Source: Hansfordia pulvinata (taxonomy: Eukaryota; Ascomycota; Sordariomycetes; Xylariales). Taken from it: DNA of 64,000 bases. The DNA lies in contig BJKQ01000041.1 in NCBI GenBank assembly GCA_006538405.1, forward strand, positions 19,113 through 83,112, written 5' to 3'. The notes beneath the pieces were generated by a model. It was not told where the DNA came from. It saw only the letters and a program-made list of their open reading frames with translations, and did no database searches. Shown piece by piece: positions 33,841-46,463 of this stretch (positions are counted from its first letter, which is position 1; the number at the start of each line of letters is the position of its first letter). Position numbers and translations under genes: made by a program.

Positions 33841-36800
33841 TAGGGTTTCGAATAAGGTACCCACGGGTACCCAGGGGGACCCAGCTTAAAACCTGGGTAC
33901 CCGTGGGTACCCGTTTTAAGCGATAGGTCCTTTAAATTAAAAACTACCTTTTACGTTAAGATTTAAGTCATTATAAGTATAATAAATAAAAGTTAAGTTC
34001 TTTTAAGTCCGATTTACGAGCCTTAAATCTTTATAAGTTTAATTTATAAGCCTTAAGTTTTTATAAGTAAAAAAGAATATTTTATTTTCCGTAAAGATTT
34101 TTCTTATAATTAATATATAATAATCGTTTTTAAGTTATATAAAGTAAAAAGCAAGAGTAAAAGCGTATTTAAAATTATTATAATTAATTAAGTTAATTAA
34201 AATATATAATAAAAATATTTTAAAGAATAAAGAAAAAAAGTAAGGTCCACTTTTTTTTAAACTTAATTAACTTAAATCTTTACTTTTACGGCTTTACTTA
34301 ATTATTACGGATTAATTATTAAATATTAATTAACTTATGCTTATTATTATTATTTTACTTAAACTTTTATACCTTTATATTATTATTATATTCGTGATTT
34401 AACTTACTTTATTAATAACTTTATTAATTTTATTAATATTATTAAATAATTTTTTAATATAAAAGCGTTAATATATAATTATTATAAAGTTATTAAAATT
34501 TTTTTTATATTAACGTTAACCACTTATTTTACGTATCTTTTAAATTTTAATACTTTTAATTATTAAAGTTTTACCCTTTTAAAGGTAAAGAAGTGATTTA
34601 TTAATAACTCCACGAAAAGTAAAGCTTTTATTAAACGGCTTAATAATTTAAACGTGTAAATATATACTTATTATAAAGTTATTAAAATTAAAATAATAAT
34701 TATATTATAAAGCGTTAAAATTAACGGATATATAATAAAGATTATTTTATAATATAAAGATAAGTATTTAACTTACGTTTATATTACCTTTTAATTATAA
34801 TTAACTTAAAACTTAATTTCTTAAAGTTATAAATATATTATTAATATATAATTATTATAAGCAGGAAAATAATAATATAAAAAATAAAAAATCATAATAA
34901 TAAAAAAATAAAAATAAGTATATTAAAGATAATAAGTAAAAAGGCCTTTAAAAAGAATCTTAATTAAATAACCGTAAGAAAACGATTTACCGCTTAAAAA
35001 ACGTTATAAGGAAAAGTATTAACTTATAAGGTTATTAGAAAAATTATAAGTAAAAAAAAGCATATAAATATAAGCTTAAAAGTACATGATTTTACTTTTA
35101 TATTACTTTTCTTTATTTTTAATTATAATTAATATTATAATAACCGTTACGCTCCGCGAAATTTAAAGATATTAAAAGAGTTTTAATCTTTTAATCCTTA
35201 AACTCCCTTTTTAACGTTTAATATAAGAGATCTTTTTATAATATAAGATAAATTTATAATATTAATCTTTTATAATTATAACCTTATAAAAGACTTTAAA
35301 GAGTTTTTTAATCACGTTATTTATAAGTAAGTATTATATATAATTATTATATAATTAATATTAATTTACTTTAATTATTAATCTTTTTACCGTTTATGTA
35401 AAGCGTATAATTATTTTAAAAAGGGATATACACACTTTTAATTACATTCTTAATATTTACCGGAATATTAATCTTAATTATTTCTTTATTAATTATTAAT
35501 TTTTTAAAATTATATATCTTAAAATATTTAAAGGTAAAAATCTTATAAATAAAAAGATAATAATAAAAATAAAGATAAACGACTTAAATTAATTAACGAT
35601 TAAAAACGTAAAAAGGACTTTAAGGCTAAAAAGATTAAGCTTAACACTTAATATTAAGATAATAAAAGAGATATTATTTTTAAAAATATAAAAGATAAGG
35701 CCGTATCTTAAATAATTATTATGTTTCGCGAGTAAACACCTTAAAAGTAAAGGCTTATTATTAATAATAAAAAAGGTCGTAATATATAAAATCGGTCGAT
35801 TAAAAATAAAGCTATTACACGGGTTAATAAAATATTTAATAATTATTAATAATATACCGATATAGCCCTTAACTTTAATAAAAATAAGAAAATTAAGTGT
35901 AAGTGTATTTAAAGTCTTAATATTACTTAAAATTAATAAGAATAAGGGCACTTATTATATTTAATAACGGCGAAGATAATAATAAGGATAAAGAAGTTAA
36001 TAATTAAATTAAAGGCAATAATAATAATAAGGTTTAAAGCGATATTAATAGTTTTAAGATTAAATTAAAAGGTGAAAAAAAATGATTATAACGTAAATAA
36101 TAGTTATATAATAATTACACACCCTTTAAAAAGGGTTTAAGATCGGTTAAGATTAAATACTTAATAATTATTATATATTAATTATATTAAATTATACATA
36201 TATAAATATAATAAAAGATTTTAAGTATAAATAAAAAGAAAAGCGTATTATATATTATATTTATTATAATTATTTAATAAAGATAATAAGCTTAAACCCT
36301 CTTTACTTAAATCGCTCTTTAAATCTTTATTAAGCGTATTATTAATTACACTTTTATTTAAAGCTCTTTAAACCTTAATCGTTAATAAAGCCGATTTATT
36401 TTTAAACTTAATTAAAATATTAAGGGTTAAATATATACGCGGTTATAAGCGAGAATAAGTCCGTTAATTTTTATAAGTTAATAAGTCTTTTTATTAACCT
36501 TTCCGCCTTTACTTTAATAAACCTTTAAGTTAAATTTAAAAGAGACTTAAAGTATTAATATCTTATATAACCTTTAAGTTAATCGTATTTATAATAAGGC
36601 GTGTAAGTAAAGCTTTATTTTTAAAGGCACTTATTTAATTATTATTAAGTAATAATAATAACACGTTATATTATAACGTGTTAAAGCAGCTTACTTATAA
36701 CGCCTTTTAAAGCTCTTTTAATTTATATAACTTAAATAGCCCGATTTAATCCTTATCTTTATAATCTTATAATATATTAAGGTCTTTTTAATTTAAATTA

Positions 36801-39800
36801 AAGATACATAAAAACGTTAAGATTATTAATTAATCCTTAAAAACGGTAAGATTAATTATCGACCGATTTTAATTATAAATTAAACGTGTAAAGTATTAAG
36901 TTCGCTTATTTTATATTAAAGTTAATTAAATATATAAAACGTTTTAAGTTAAATAAGTAAGGTTAAAGTAATTCTTAAATTTTAACTTTTAAAAGAAAAG
37001 TATATTAAACTTAAGGTTATACTTTAAATTTATTATTAAATTATAATTAATATATAATAATTAACACGGACTTATTATCGTTTATAATATAAGTATCGAT
37101 TATAATCTTTTAAGGCTTTTAATTAAATTAATCTTATACGGAGCCACGCTTTAAATAATTAATAAAAGTAACGTTAAAATTATAATAAAGTATTATATAA
37201 AGTACTTACCTTTTATAAACTTAACTTAAAATAAATCGATTTAATAAGGTTAATATATAATCGTACGTCCTTTATTTAAGATTAATTATAATTCTTTTAA
37301 TATAATTTATAAATTAATTTTAATTAAGTTATAACTTTAAAATATAATGTATTATCGTTTTCCTTAATTTAAAAGTACCTTTATCACTTATTAAAATATA
37401 ATTATAATAATAACTTAAGATATTAAGTAAACGGATATAAAAGCACGGTTATTAATATAACGTTATTATACTTATAAAGCACTTTATAAATATACTTTTA
37501 TACCTTATTAATAATAACGGTAATATTATTAATTATAATTAAAACTTAACCGGCACGGTGCTTTAATTATTAATAAAGCTCTTTTAATTACTCTTTATAA
37601 TTAATAAAATGCTTTACCACGTATTAATAGCTTATTATTATATAAAAGAAGCAGCTCTCCTTTAAGCTTTTAAATTAATTAATAACTTAATTAAAAACCT
37701 TAATTATATCGATATAAAACTTAATAAATAATTAAGTATTATTAAAGAGTAAAAGTTAATACTTTTACTTATTAACGGCTTTAAGCTTATAATGCTTTTA
37801 AAGAAACCATATAATAATAAGTTAAAGCTTTCGTATTCGTATTAAAAAATATATTATAAAGTTTTATTAAGTAATTATATCGTGAATAAATTTAATAAGT
37901 CTTTTTAAGCCGTAACTTAATAAGTTATTATTTATAACGTGTTATTATTACTTAATACTTTTAACTTATTATACGGTATTAATATTAACTTATAAATTAA
38001 AAGACCGTAATTAATATTATATTAATAATTATATTATTATTATATTTAAATCGCTTATTATAAGGATAATATTAAATTAATTAAATCCGGAGGTTAATAA
38101 CGGCTTATTATATTTAAACGCGGTTAAAAAACGATTAAACGCTTTAACTTTATTTATTATATTAAAACGGATATATAAAGCGGTAAAGAAATTAATAAAT
38201 ACGCGTTAAAGCGAGTATAATATATATAAAATATTACTTATACTTAATATATTCTCTTTAAGACCCCGCTTTTAAAGCTAAGATTTAATATATTAAATAT
38301 TTATATTAACGTTATTATCTATTATAATATAATAAACGTGTTAATATAAGTTAAGCTCTTAAAAACAATTTATTAACGTATAAGTATTAATTTAATTAAT
38401 CTTATCTTAATAAAGCTATATATTTATTAAGATATAACGGATCTCTTAATCTTTATTAATAAAGTGGATATATACTTTTTAATATATATACTTTAAGCTT
38501 AAATTAATTTAAATATCGGTTAATATATTAATATAGTTCGCCGTTAACCTGGTCTTAAAGGTTACGGTAATAATTTATTAATAATATACTTTTTATATTT
38601 AATTTTAAGTATAAGCGGTTAATAGGTTTATTAAAATTAACTTATTATTAATTAAGCTTTATAAGAATTTAATAAAAAACTTATTCTTAAATTAATTTAT
38701 TAAAAATTATATAATAATTTAAAAGTTTATTAACTTAAATAATAGCCTTATAAGGTTAATACCTTAAAGAACTTATTAATAAGTATTAACGAAGTTTAAT
38801 AATTATATAATTATTATATACTTTATCGCTTAATAATTAATTAAACTTATCGTTATTTAAGTTTATATTCTTAAATTTAATATATATTAAAGATATTAAG
38901 TGCTTCTTTATAAATAATATACCGTTTAATTTTAAGAATCTTAAGTAGGTTAAGACCTTATTATATTTATAATATTTAATAACCGGCCGGCCATTATTTA
39001 TTTCCGCTCTTTCTTAAAATTTGCCTTTTTATATAATAAACTTAAATATCCTTTTATACACCTTTAACTTTTAACCTTTAATAGCTTAATTTATATATTA
39101 AAGCATATAAATATATTAAGAATAAAAGATCGCGGATATCATTTTTACTTATATATATACTCCTTTTTTTTACTTTAAATAAATAATAATATTAAAGTTT
39201 AAAATAAAAAGGAGGGTTATTAAAATAAGCGAAGAAAATAAAATAATAAACTCGTTATTTTATATAATAAAAATAGCTAATAAAAGTGTACGTGTAAAGC
39301 GTAATAAAGATTAAGTAAAGATTTTATAAAACCTTCTTTCCTTAATTAAAACGGTTAATAATTACACTTTTATTATATTCTTTTTTTTATTAATAAGATT
39401 AAGCTTTATTAATTTTTTTTAAGGTATAACCGCTTACACCGCTTTTTCCTTTTTATATTTATATATTTTTATTATTTTTATCCTTATATTATATTTATAA
39501 CTTATCCGTAAGGGCTTTATAATTAATAATATCCTTAATAATAAAAAGGACTTAAGTTATACGGCTTCCTTAACTTATTAAGACTCTTTTATATTAAATC
39601 GGTTAATTTAACGGTAAGGGCTATTAATAAACGACTTTATTAATTTTATTATTAAACTTATTAAAAAGACCGGTTATATAAAGTTAAAGCTATAAAATAA
39701 ACATTACACGGTATCGCGTAAGGTCTTACGATCTTTACTTTAAGTATTAAAGGCCGCGCTTTAAAGGAAATAACGTTTTAAGTTAAGTAATAAGTATTAA

Positions 39801-42800
39801 TTTAAATTAAAATAAAATATAATAATTATATATTAATTTAATATAGTTTATACCTTATAAGATATCCGTAAGCTATAAAATTAATATAACCTTTTACTTT
39901 TAAAGCTTCCTTTTTAACGCCTTATTCGGGAGATAATATATAGCTTTTTTTAAGACCTTTATCTTTAATCTTTTACACTTTTAATATTATAAAAGGTAAT
40001 TAAAGTATTCTTAATATCGTTATTTATAATTAAGTAATATTATATAATTTATATTAAGCGAATCACTGTTTTTTTTAAGGATTTTTAACTTATTAAAATT
40101 ATATATAATACCGTTCGCTTTTTTAAAGCTTATATGCTTATTTATATATAGTTATACTTATATATTAATTATATTCTTTTATTTTTTATTATATTAAAAA
40201 GGAGGTTAAAAGGAGTTTAAATATTATTAAATTTTTCTTAAAAATAAATTATACCGAAAAAGGAAAAGTCTTATAAAAAATTTTCACTTATAAATTTCTT
40301 AATTAATTAACGTTTCACACCTTTTTTAACTTTATATAATATTTACTTTTTCCCCCGCCATTTATTAAACTCTTTTTTACCCTTTTTTATTTATATTATT
40401 AACCCCTTTTATATACCGTTATTAACCACACGCTTAATTTAAGCTTATTTATCGTTAAATTTTACGTACAGTAAGTTTTTATTACTTTTTATATATTATA
40501 TATAAAGTTATTATATAATTATTAACCTTTAACGCGTTATTAACGTTTAACTCTTTTTAACCGCTTTTATTACTTATAACTTATCTTATAAATACGTATA
40601 ATTTATTAACCTTAACCTTATTTTTACTTATTTTATCTTTAATTTTCTTTTATTAATACGGTAAAGGCTTAATTATAATATACTTATATATAAACTTATT
40701 TTTAATTAATCCCCTTTAATTTATTTTCGGTCCCTTAAGCAATATATTAATTATAGCTAGCCCGATTCTTAATCTTTAAAGGTTTAAGGCCTTTTTACGC
40801 TTTATATTAAGTAAGTGGACGTAATCTTATATATATAATTATTATATAATTATTTAATAATATTTTTAAGATAACGTTAAAGCGAAAGGATAATTAAATA
40901 ATTATTAAATAATTAAATAAACGTTATAAGATAAAAAGTAAACTATTTATAAACCTTAATATTATCCGTTCACGTAATAAAATAAATATAATAACTTTAA
41001 GGTAAAAATAAGTTAAGGATTAAAAAGATTTTATAAACCAGAAAATCCGCCGTTACGTTAAAAAGTATATAACCGAGTATTTTAACGTAAATAAAGTTAT
41101 TATTAAAAATTAAATTAAGTAATAAGTTAAAAATAAATAATAAGTCCTTTTATATTAATTCTTAATATTTTAATTAAAACTTAATTAATTAAGCGTTTAG
41201 AAAGCACTTAAATTAAGTTATAATTAAATAATAAAGCGATTCCGTTTATAAACTGCTTATTTATAATAATCCGGATAATATAAATAACTTTAATAAAAAA
41301 CTAATAAAAACCGTAAAAACGAATTTAAAGACGATTATAAAAATAAAAGATAAGATTATAAATATAAGTATAATATAACTATATTTCTTTTCAACCTTTT
41401 TAAGTCCTTTTTTATTTACGATAATAACCTTTAAATTATTATTATTAAAAAAGAATTTATACGTTAAGTAATTTATTTATTACTTATATAATAATTATAT
41501 TATTAACCTTTACTTAATTACTTATCCCGGTTTATAATAGCGAGAATAAGCTGCTTAATATTCTTTTAAAAAGTTTATAAAAAGACCGCTTAACTTTACC
41601 TTTTTTTAATACTTTTATAAAAGAGCGCTATTATATTTATAATAAGATAATTAACTTTTTTTAAAAAAAGCTTTATAATTTACGTGTTAATTATATAAAG
41701 GATAAGGTTATTAAAAGCAAATATAAGATTAATGTCTTTAACGTTAATATTATTTATCGCGTTTTAAAAGAAAATAAATAAAAGTAAAATACATAAATTA
41801 ATAATATTATTATTTAAGTAAGTTTTAATCCTTTTTCCTTTATTATTATATAATAATTATATATTTTTAATATTATTAAACGGTAATCTTTAAGCCTTTC
41901 CGTTAATAAATCGTTAACTTTTATAGCTTTTTAACCGGTATTTATAATCACTTACACTTTAAGACCTTACTTACTTACCTTTATTTTTATAAGCGTTATA
42001 TTTAAAAGGCCGCTTTTATAATCTTATAAACGGATAAAAGTGCTTTAATAAAAAGTAATATTAATAATCTCCTTAATATTATATCGATCTTTTATTAATT
42101 ACGCTTAATATATTACTTTTTAAAATATAAAATAATATAATTTTATAAGATTTAAAAGCTTTTTAAATTTAAATAATATCGTTAATATATATAAAGTAAA
42201 AAGAAACTTTAATCGTAAGTAAAGTTTTTCTTTTTTATTTATTTATTTATTAATTATTTTAAGATTTATAATTTTAAGTTCTTTTAAATTTTAAATTTAA
42301 AAAAATATAAGGCTTATTATATATTATTTTATTAAGCCTTTAATAAGCTTTATAAGTATTTCTTAAAGTAAGGCTTACTTAATATAATTAATATATAATT
42401 ATATATTAATAATTTTATTTTAAGCATTATTTTAAAGGCCGTTATATTAACCTTTTTATTAAAATCTTTAATTTTTAAAAGGTTTCCGGTTTTATTTCAC
42501 GCCGCGTTAAAAAAGCGATAACTTAAATTACTTAATTTATAACTTAAATAATTTAATTAATATTTATAATATTATTCGATTTAACTTATATAAATATTTA
42601 CCGTATATATTTATAATTATTAAGCTTATCGCCCTTTTAATTATTATTATAATTAAATAAGTTATTTATAATATTTTTTAAGTCTTTAATTAATTATAAG
42701 ATATTTAAGTTAACCTTTTTCTTAACCTTATACGCTTGCTTAATAGCTCTTTTAAGGAGGGTTTAATATTATTAATTTAGCCTTTTCTTAAACGTTTTAA

Positions 42801-43468
42801 GCTTAAAAGTAATTATAAGGTATTAAGACTTATTCGTTTAAGTGTTTTAAAATAAGACCTTATTATAATTCTTATATTAACCACCTTTTTTATAAATATT
42901 AAAGAATGATTTTATCTTATTTACTCTTTTTTCGATTTTTAAAAGAAAAGGTCTTACTTTTTATTAAGGAATACGGTTTTTACTTAATATATTAACTTTA
43001 ATAAATTAAGTAATTATAAGTTAAATTAATAATTATATTATAATTATATTTTAATTTTATATCATTTATATATAAATATATTTTACGTTTTATAATTATT
43101 AAAACGATATGTATAATACGCCTTTTCGTATATTTAATATTTTATATTTATTTATGTTTTTTAATAAGCTTATATTATAATTTTAATATAACTTTACTTT
43201 TTTTTAAATTTTAATAAATAATAATAAATAATTTATATAAAGGTTAAATTATAATAAATAAGAAATATAAAGGTTAAGTCTTATTAAATTAACTTTTTAA
43301 CGGTTAAGTATTTATAAGTACTTAACGGTACCCTTTAAAAAATATAAGTGCCCGCGGGTAACTATTTAAGAAATTAGGTCCTTACGGTTAACGTTTATAA
43401 GTACTTTATACCTTAAGTCCGAATGGGTCCACTGGGTACTGGGTAATAGGTAGAAATTTGAAACCTTA
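33841..43468 (+). mobile_element. RIP-saturated long hAT-like element, copy 2 (9628 bp)
   Basis: Begins TAGGGTTTCGAATAAGG and ends ATTTGAAACCTTA, flanked by perfect GCTGGTGG duplications. TAGGG-type ends plus an 8-bp duplication fit hAT. Subterminal GGTACCC/GGGTACC palindromic repeats lie in the first 75 bp, and GGTACC, GGGTCC and GGGTAC remnants in the last 150 bp. It is collinear with copy 1 over about 8.3 kb. It additionally carries about 33930-35145, absent from copy 1. The longest open frame (35589-35951, minus) is a low-complexity product of AT-rich sequence, not a real gene. The element interrupts a questin-oxidase-like exon, and composition changes abruptly at the duplication, so mutation has not visibly spread into the gene. 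Confidence 0.88.
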
Positions 43469-43476
43469 GCTGGTGG
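43469..43476. repeat. 8-bp target-site duplication GCTGGTGG, right copy
   Basis: Identical to 33833-33840. It marks the exact insertion point in the questin-oxidase-like gene. Confidence 0.93.
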
Positions 43477-44834
43477 TATTCTTCGCACTCGTCCAGGTAC
43501 GGCCGGAATGCGTCGGAGTGTACGCAGGCGCCGGCCAACGCCTCGGCGACGACGCCAGGCTGTTTAAACTCGATACCGTAGCCTAAGAGGATGAGATTGT
43601 GCCAGATTCCTATGTGGTGGACAGTTCCGCCCATCTGACGTCAGTGGCTAATAAACTTATAGTGTAGATGTACTTTCTCGTTCTTTTCTCCATTGACCTT
43701 GTCCTATGTCTCCTAAATGGAATTTAAATCCGCGGTGATATCACGAGGCGAAAACACAGGGCAAACCCGAAAAAAATAGGGAAACGAAAGCTATACTCAG
43801 TAATGAGCGGCTCAGAACGTACCTGCGAACAATCTGGTGAAAAGGTCGTCAGCCATGGCAGTGCCGGAGAAGAGGTGCTCGTTGACGACCTGCCGCCAGC
43901 CACCAATGACGCCGCCACCGCCTTCGGACCCAGACACGGCCTCGAACCGAGCGAGAAAAAAGGCGAGGAACTCGTGGTAGTGGCGATCGTCGCCCAGCAT
44001 GGAGCGGAAGACGGAGAGGGCGGCCTCCTCGCCTTCGCCAGTGGAGGAGGGAGCAGTGCTGCGCACAGCGGAGCGCGCCAGGGCGTCAACGCGGGACTGG
44101 TCGACGGGGAAGCGCGGGCGCTGGGTTGGTTGCATCGTGTCGTGAGCTAGGCGCAGGTGCTCTGGGCGGGCGCCGAGCGCCCAGGCCGCGAGCAGGTGGT
44201 GGGCGCGGTGGTTATGGAAGCCGCCTGTGTCGCTGAAGTAGACGTGGTAGTGCGCCTGGTTCGCCTCGAGGAGCGAGGTCAATAGGCGCGCCGACTCCTC
44301 CCTGCTGCTTCCACTATTAGGTCCGTCCTCGACCTCTCCGAGCAGCTTCTTCTGCTGGTGGTGTTGATGATGATCGTGGTACTGGGACACGGCGCCGCCG
44401 TCAATACCTTTATGGTCCGTCGTCACGCAAAAGGGGCGGCACCTCCTGAGAAGCTGTCCGAAGAAGTCATCCCCGGAGGCGACAGCAGCCTCCTGGCGTC
44501 TGTCGCGGTTCGCCTGCAGGTGGCTTGCCAGACCAGATGCAGTTGCCGCATGCCTGGCCGAAGATAGGGGGGTAACAGCAGGGCTAGCTTTACTGTCGCC
44601 TTCGAGGGTCGTTGGGTTGGCTTCCATTGCGGAACGAAGAAATGAGGGGGCCGATTTCATGTATATCTCAAAGAGAAAAAATAATAATAGGCTGGGTGAG
44701 AGAAAGGATATTCCCTCGCTCCTTTCTTTACCTGAGTCGTTGTTGAAGTCCCGAATCATGGTAATTAAAGGAGGACGAAAGCCCATTTTATAGAGAGTTC
44801 CGGCATTTTCAGGGCGCAACGGACTGAACTGCAA
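43469..44834 (-). pseudogene. Questin-oxidase-like gene, 5' part interrupted by hAT-like copy 2
   Basis: Exon 1 (44834-43823) and the start of exon 2 (43609-43469) are joined by a 213-bp intron (43822-43610, GTACGT...CATAG), phase 1 on both sides, giving FTRLFAG then IWHNLILLGYGIEFKQPGVV. Family motifs in order are FHNHRAHHLLAAWALGAR, LGDDRHYHEFLAFFLARF, LILLGYGIEFKQP and VAEALAGACVHSD. The frame reaches EEYHQ and is then cut at the target duplication. With the 3' part it totals 671 codons from 44834, but the first 58-69 codons may be upstream sequence or hold a 5' intron. ATGs at 44660 and 44627 are alternative starts. Family members oxidise questin-type anthraquinones or occur in polyketide clusters (GedK, AflY). 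The substrate here is unknown. Translation now runs into the transposon and stops at once (TAA in the element end). Confidence 0.8.
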
Positions 44835-45630
44835 TAGGTCAACAAGGCAGTAGGCAGGCGGTGTGCCGTAGGCACACGTAGATCAAAGAAACTTCGGAGT
44901 TCTGTGGCTCTCGCTTTCGTGCGCGGTAAGAATCACTTCGCTGCTGCCAGCTTCCCGTTTATGCGTCCAAGTTTTTGCCCTCGACTAAGGAGCCGTTCTG
45001 GGAACCTCGACGCCAACCACTGCGAAAAGGGTTCAGAACCTCTCTGCCCCTCCCTAGACCCATGGGCCTTAGCGGTAACCGTAAACAGAGACGTCTGGTG
45101 CGGGGGCCTCGAAGCCACAAAGGACTGATTTCGCGTGAGGGGATGGCAGGACTAGACCTGCGTGCCTTGTTCTGGACCACACGAGAAGAGTCGGTTCGGG
45201 CTTAGCATCCGGGCCAGTCGAAGCGATAAACGCTGTACGAGACAGATGCGGTAAACGATAAACGCTGTACGACGCACAGGCTGTGAACGCTGAACGCTAT
45301 ACGAGACGGGGCTAGCCACTTCATGGCTAACGCACCAAGTCGTCAGACAGTAGCGTGCCACTAAATTTGCCGACTTGGTCAACCATGAGGCTGTCGTGAT
45401 GTCGTGGGCCGCAGGGTTCTACTCATCGCGAGTCTTGGCTCGCCTGACAAAGTCCCCCGTCTGTCAACTTTCCGTGCGCGTCTCGCAGACATACGCTCCA
45501 TATTCTAGACACGAGGCGCCAAGGCCGACGATTAGCGTGGGTGACCGACCTTTTAACCACCCACCCCCCTTTGCCCTGCCGTCCCTCGGGCGACTTTTAG
45601 TACAAACAAGTCCCATGTTATGGGTTTAAT
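44835..45630. other. Intergenic region upstream of questin-oxidase-like gene
   Basis: Part of the divergent spacer to the nitroreductase-like gene. Frames are short and overlap on both strands. It contains a small tandem repeat (45224-45306) but no recognisable gene. Promoters of both genes probably lie here and in the adjacent 45.6-46.4 kb region. Confidence 0.45.
45224..45306. repeat. Short tandem repeat, CGATAAACGCTGTACGA core
   Basis: The 17-bp core occurs at 45224-45240 and 45256-45272 (period 32), with a degenerate third copy (CTGAACGCTATACGA) ending near 45305. Confidence 0.7.
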
Positions 45631-46085
45631 AGTAAATCGAATAATATATATATGAGTGTTAAAAAGTTTAAGTCTTATGATTTTTATATTAAGCGGTAAT
45701 TTATTTAAATATTTTTAATAACTTAATATTAAGTTTAAAAAACACTTAATAAGTTGAAATTTTCTTTTTCGGGTTTTAAAAGAAACATAATGTTTAAGAG
45801 CATAAAGATATTATTAATTAAAACTTTTATCTATTAAACGTTTATAAATACGTTATAAAGCTAATATATAATAGTATTAATTTTTTTATAAGTTAAATAC
45901 TTTTAAATTAAATTATCTGTTTTTTAAAAAAAGAAAATAAATTTATAAAGCTATATAAGACTCTAATAAAAATGATAAAAATAAGGGCTTATTATAAGGA
46001 TGTTTTATTATTAAGATAAGCTGTAAATAGTATTCATTTTATATTTTTAATATTACACTGTTTTATTCACTTAAAGTCGAATTTT
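45631..46085. repeat. Small AT-rich relic between divergent genes
   Basis: About 450 bp of AT-rich sequence with sharp limits inside balanced DNA. No terminal repeats or target duplication that I can define, and no frames. Probably a mutated transposon fragment. Confidence 0.5.
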
Positions 46086-46463
46086 AAATAGAAGGCTTTT
46101 AAATAGCCTAAAGGGGGTGTGACTGAAAGGTGGGTTACCCACGTTAACAGCGCAACAGATGATTTTATCACGCAGACGGAATACTCGCAGAGACGTCCGC
46201 CAGAAAAGCCTGGGTCGGAACAGGCCTCCAGGCTGCTGGGCTGGGTGCAAGGGATATCGAGTGAGCGTGGCGGGCCCGGCGGGACAAGTCATCACCGGTG
46301 GCAAGTTTCTCCTCGAGGGAAGTATAAATGCGACAGGTGCAAGCTTTGAGACAGGTAATGGCTCGCAGAATCCCGTCATCGTGTCTTTTTCAGTCCGCAT
46401 CTTACTTGTTTTTCTCGCTAATAAGCCAGCACCGTCCACATACCCTTTGCTACATCGATAAGG

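Noticed and set aside
35589..35951. 120-codon frame inside copy 2
   Set aside because: Ile/Leu/Phe/Asn-rich translation of RIP-mutated AT-rich DNA. The equivalent frame in copy 1 is not open.
43610..43634. Intron ending at the CAG before 43634, giving MGGTVHHIG as exon 2 start
   Set aside because: The phase does not match exon 1. The CATAG acceptor ending at 43610 fits both phase and family sequence (LFAG then IWHNLILL).
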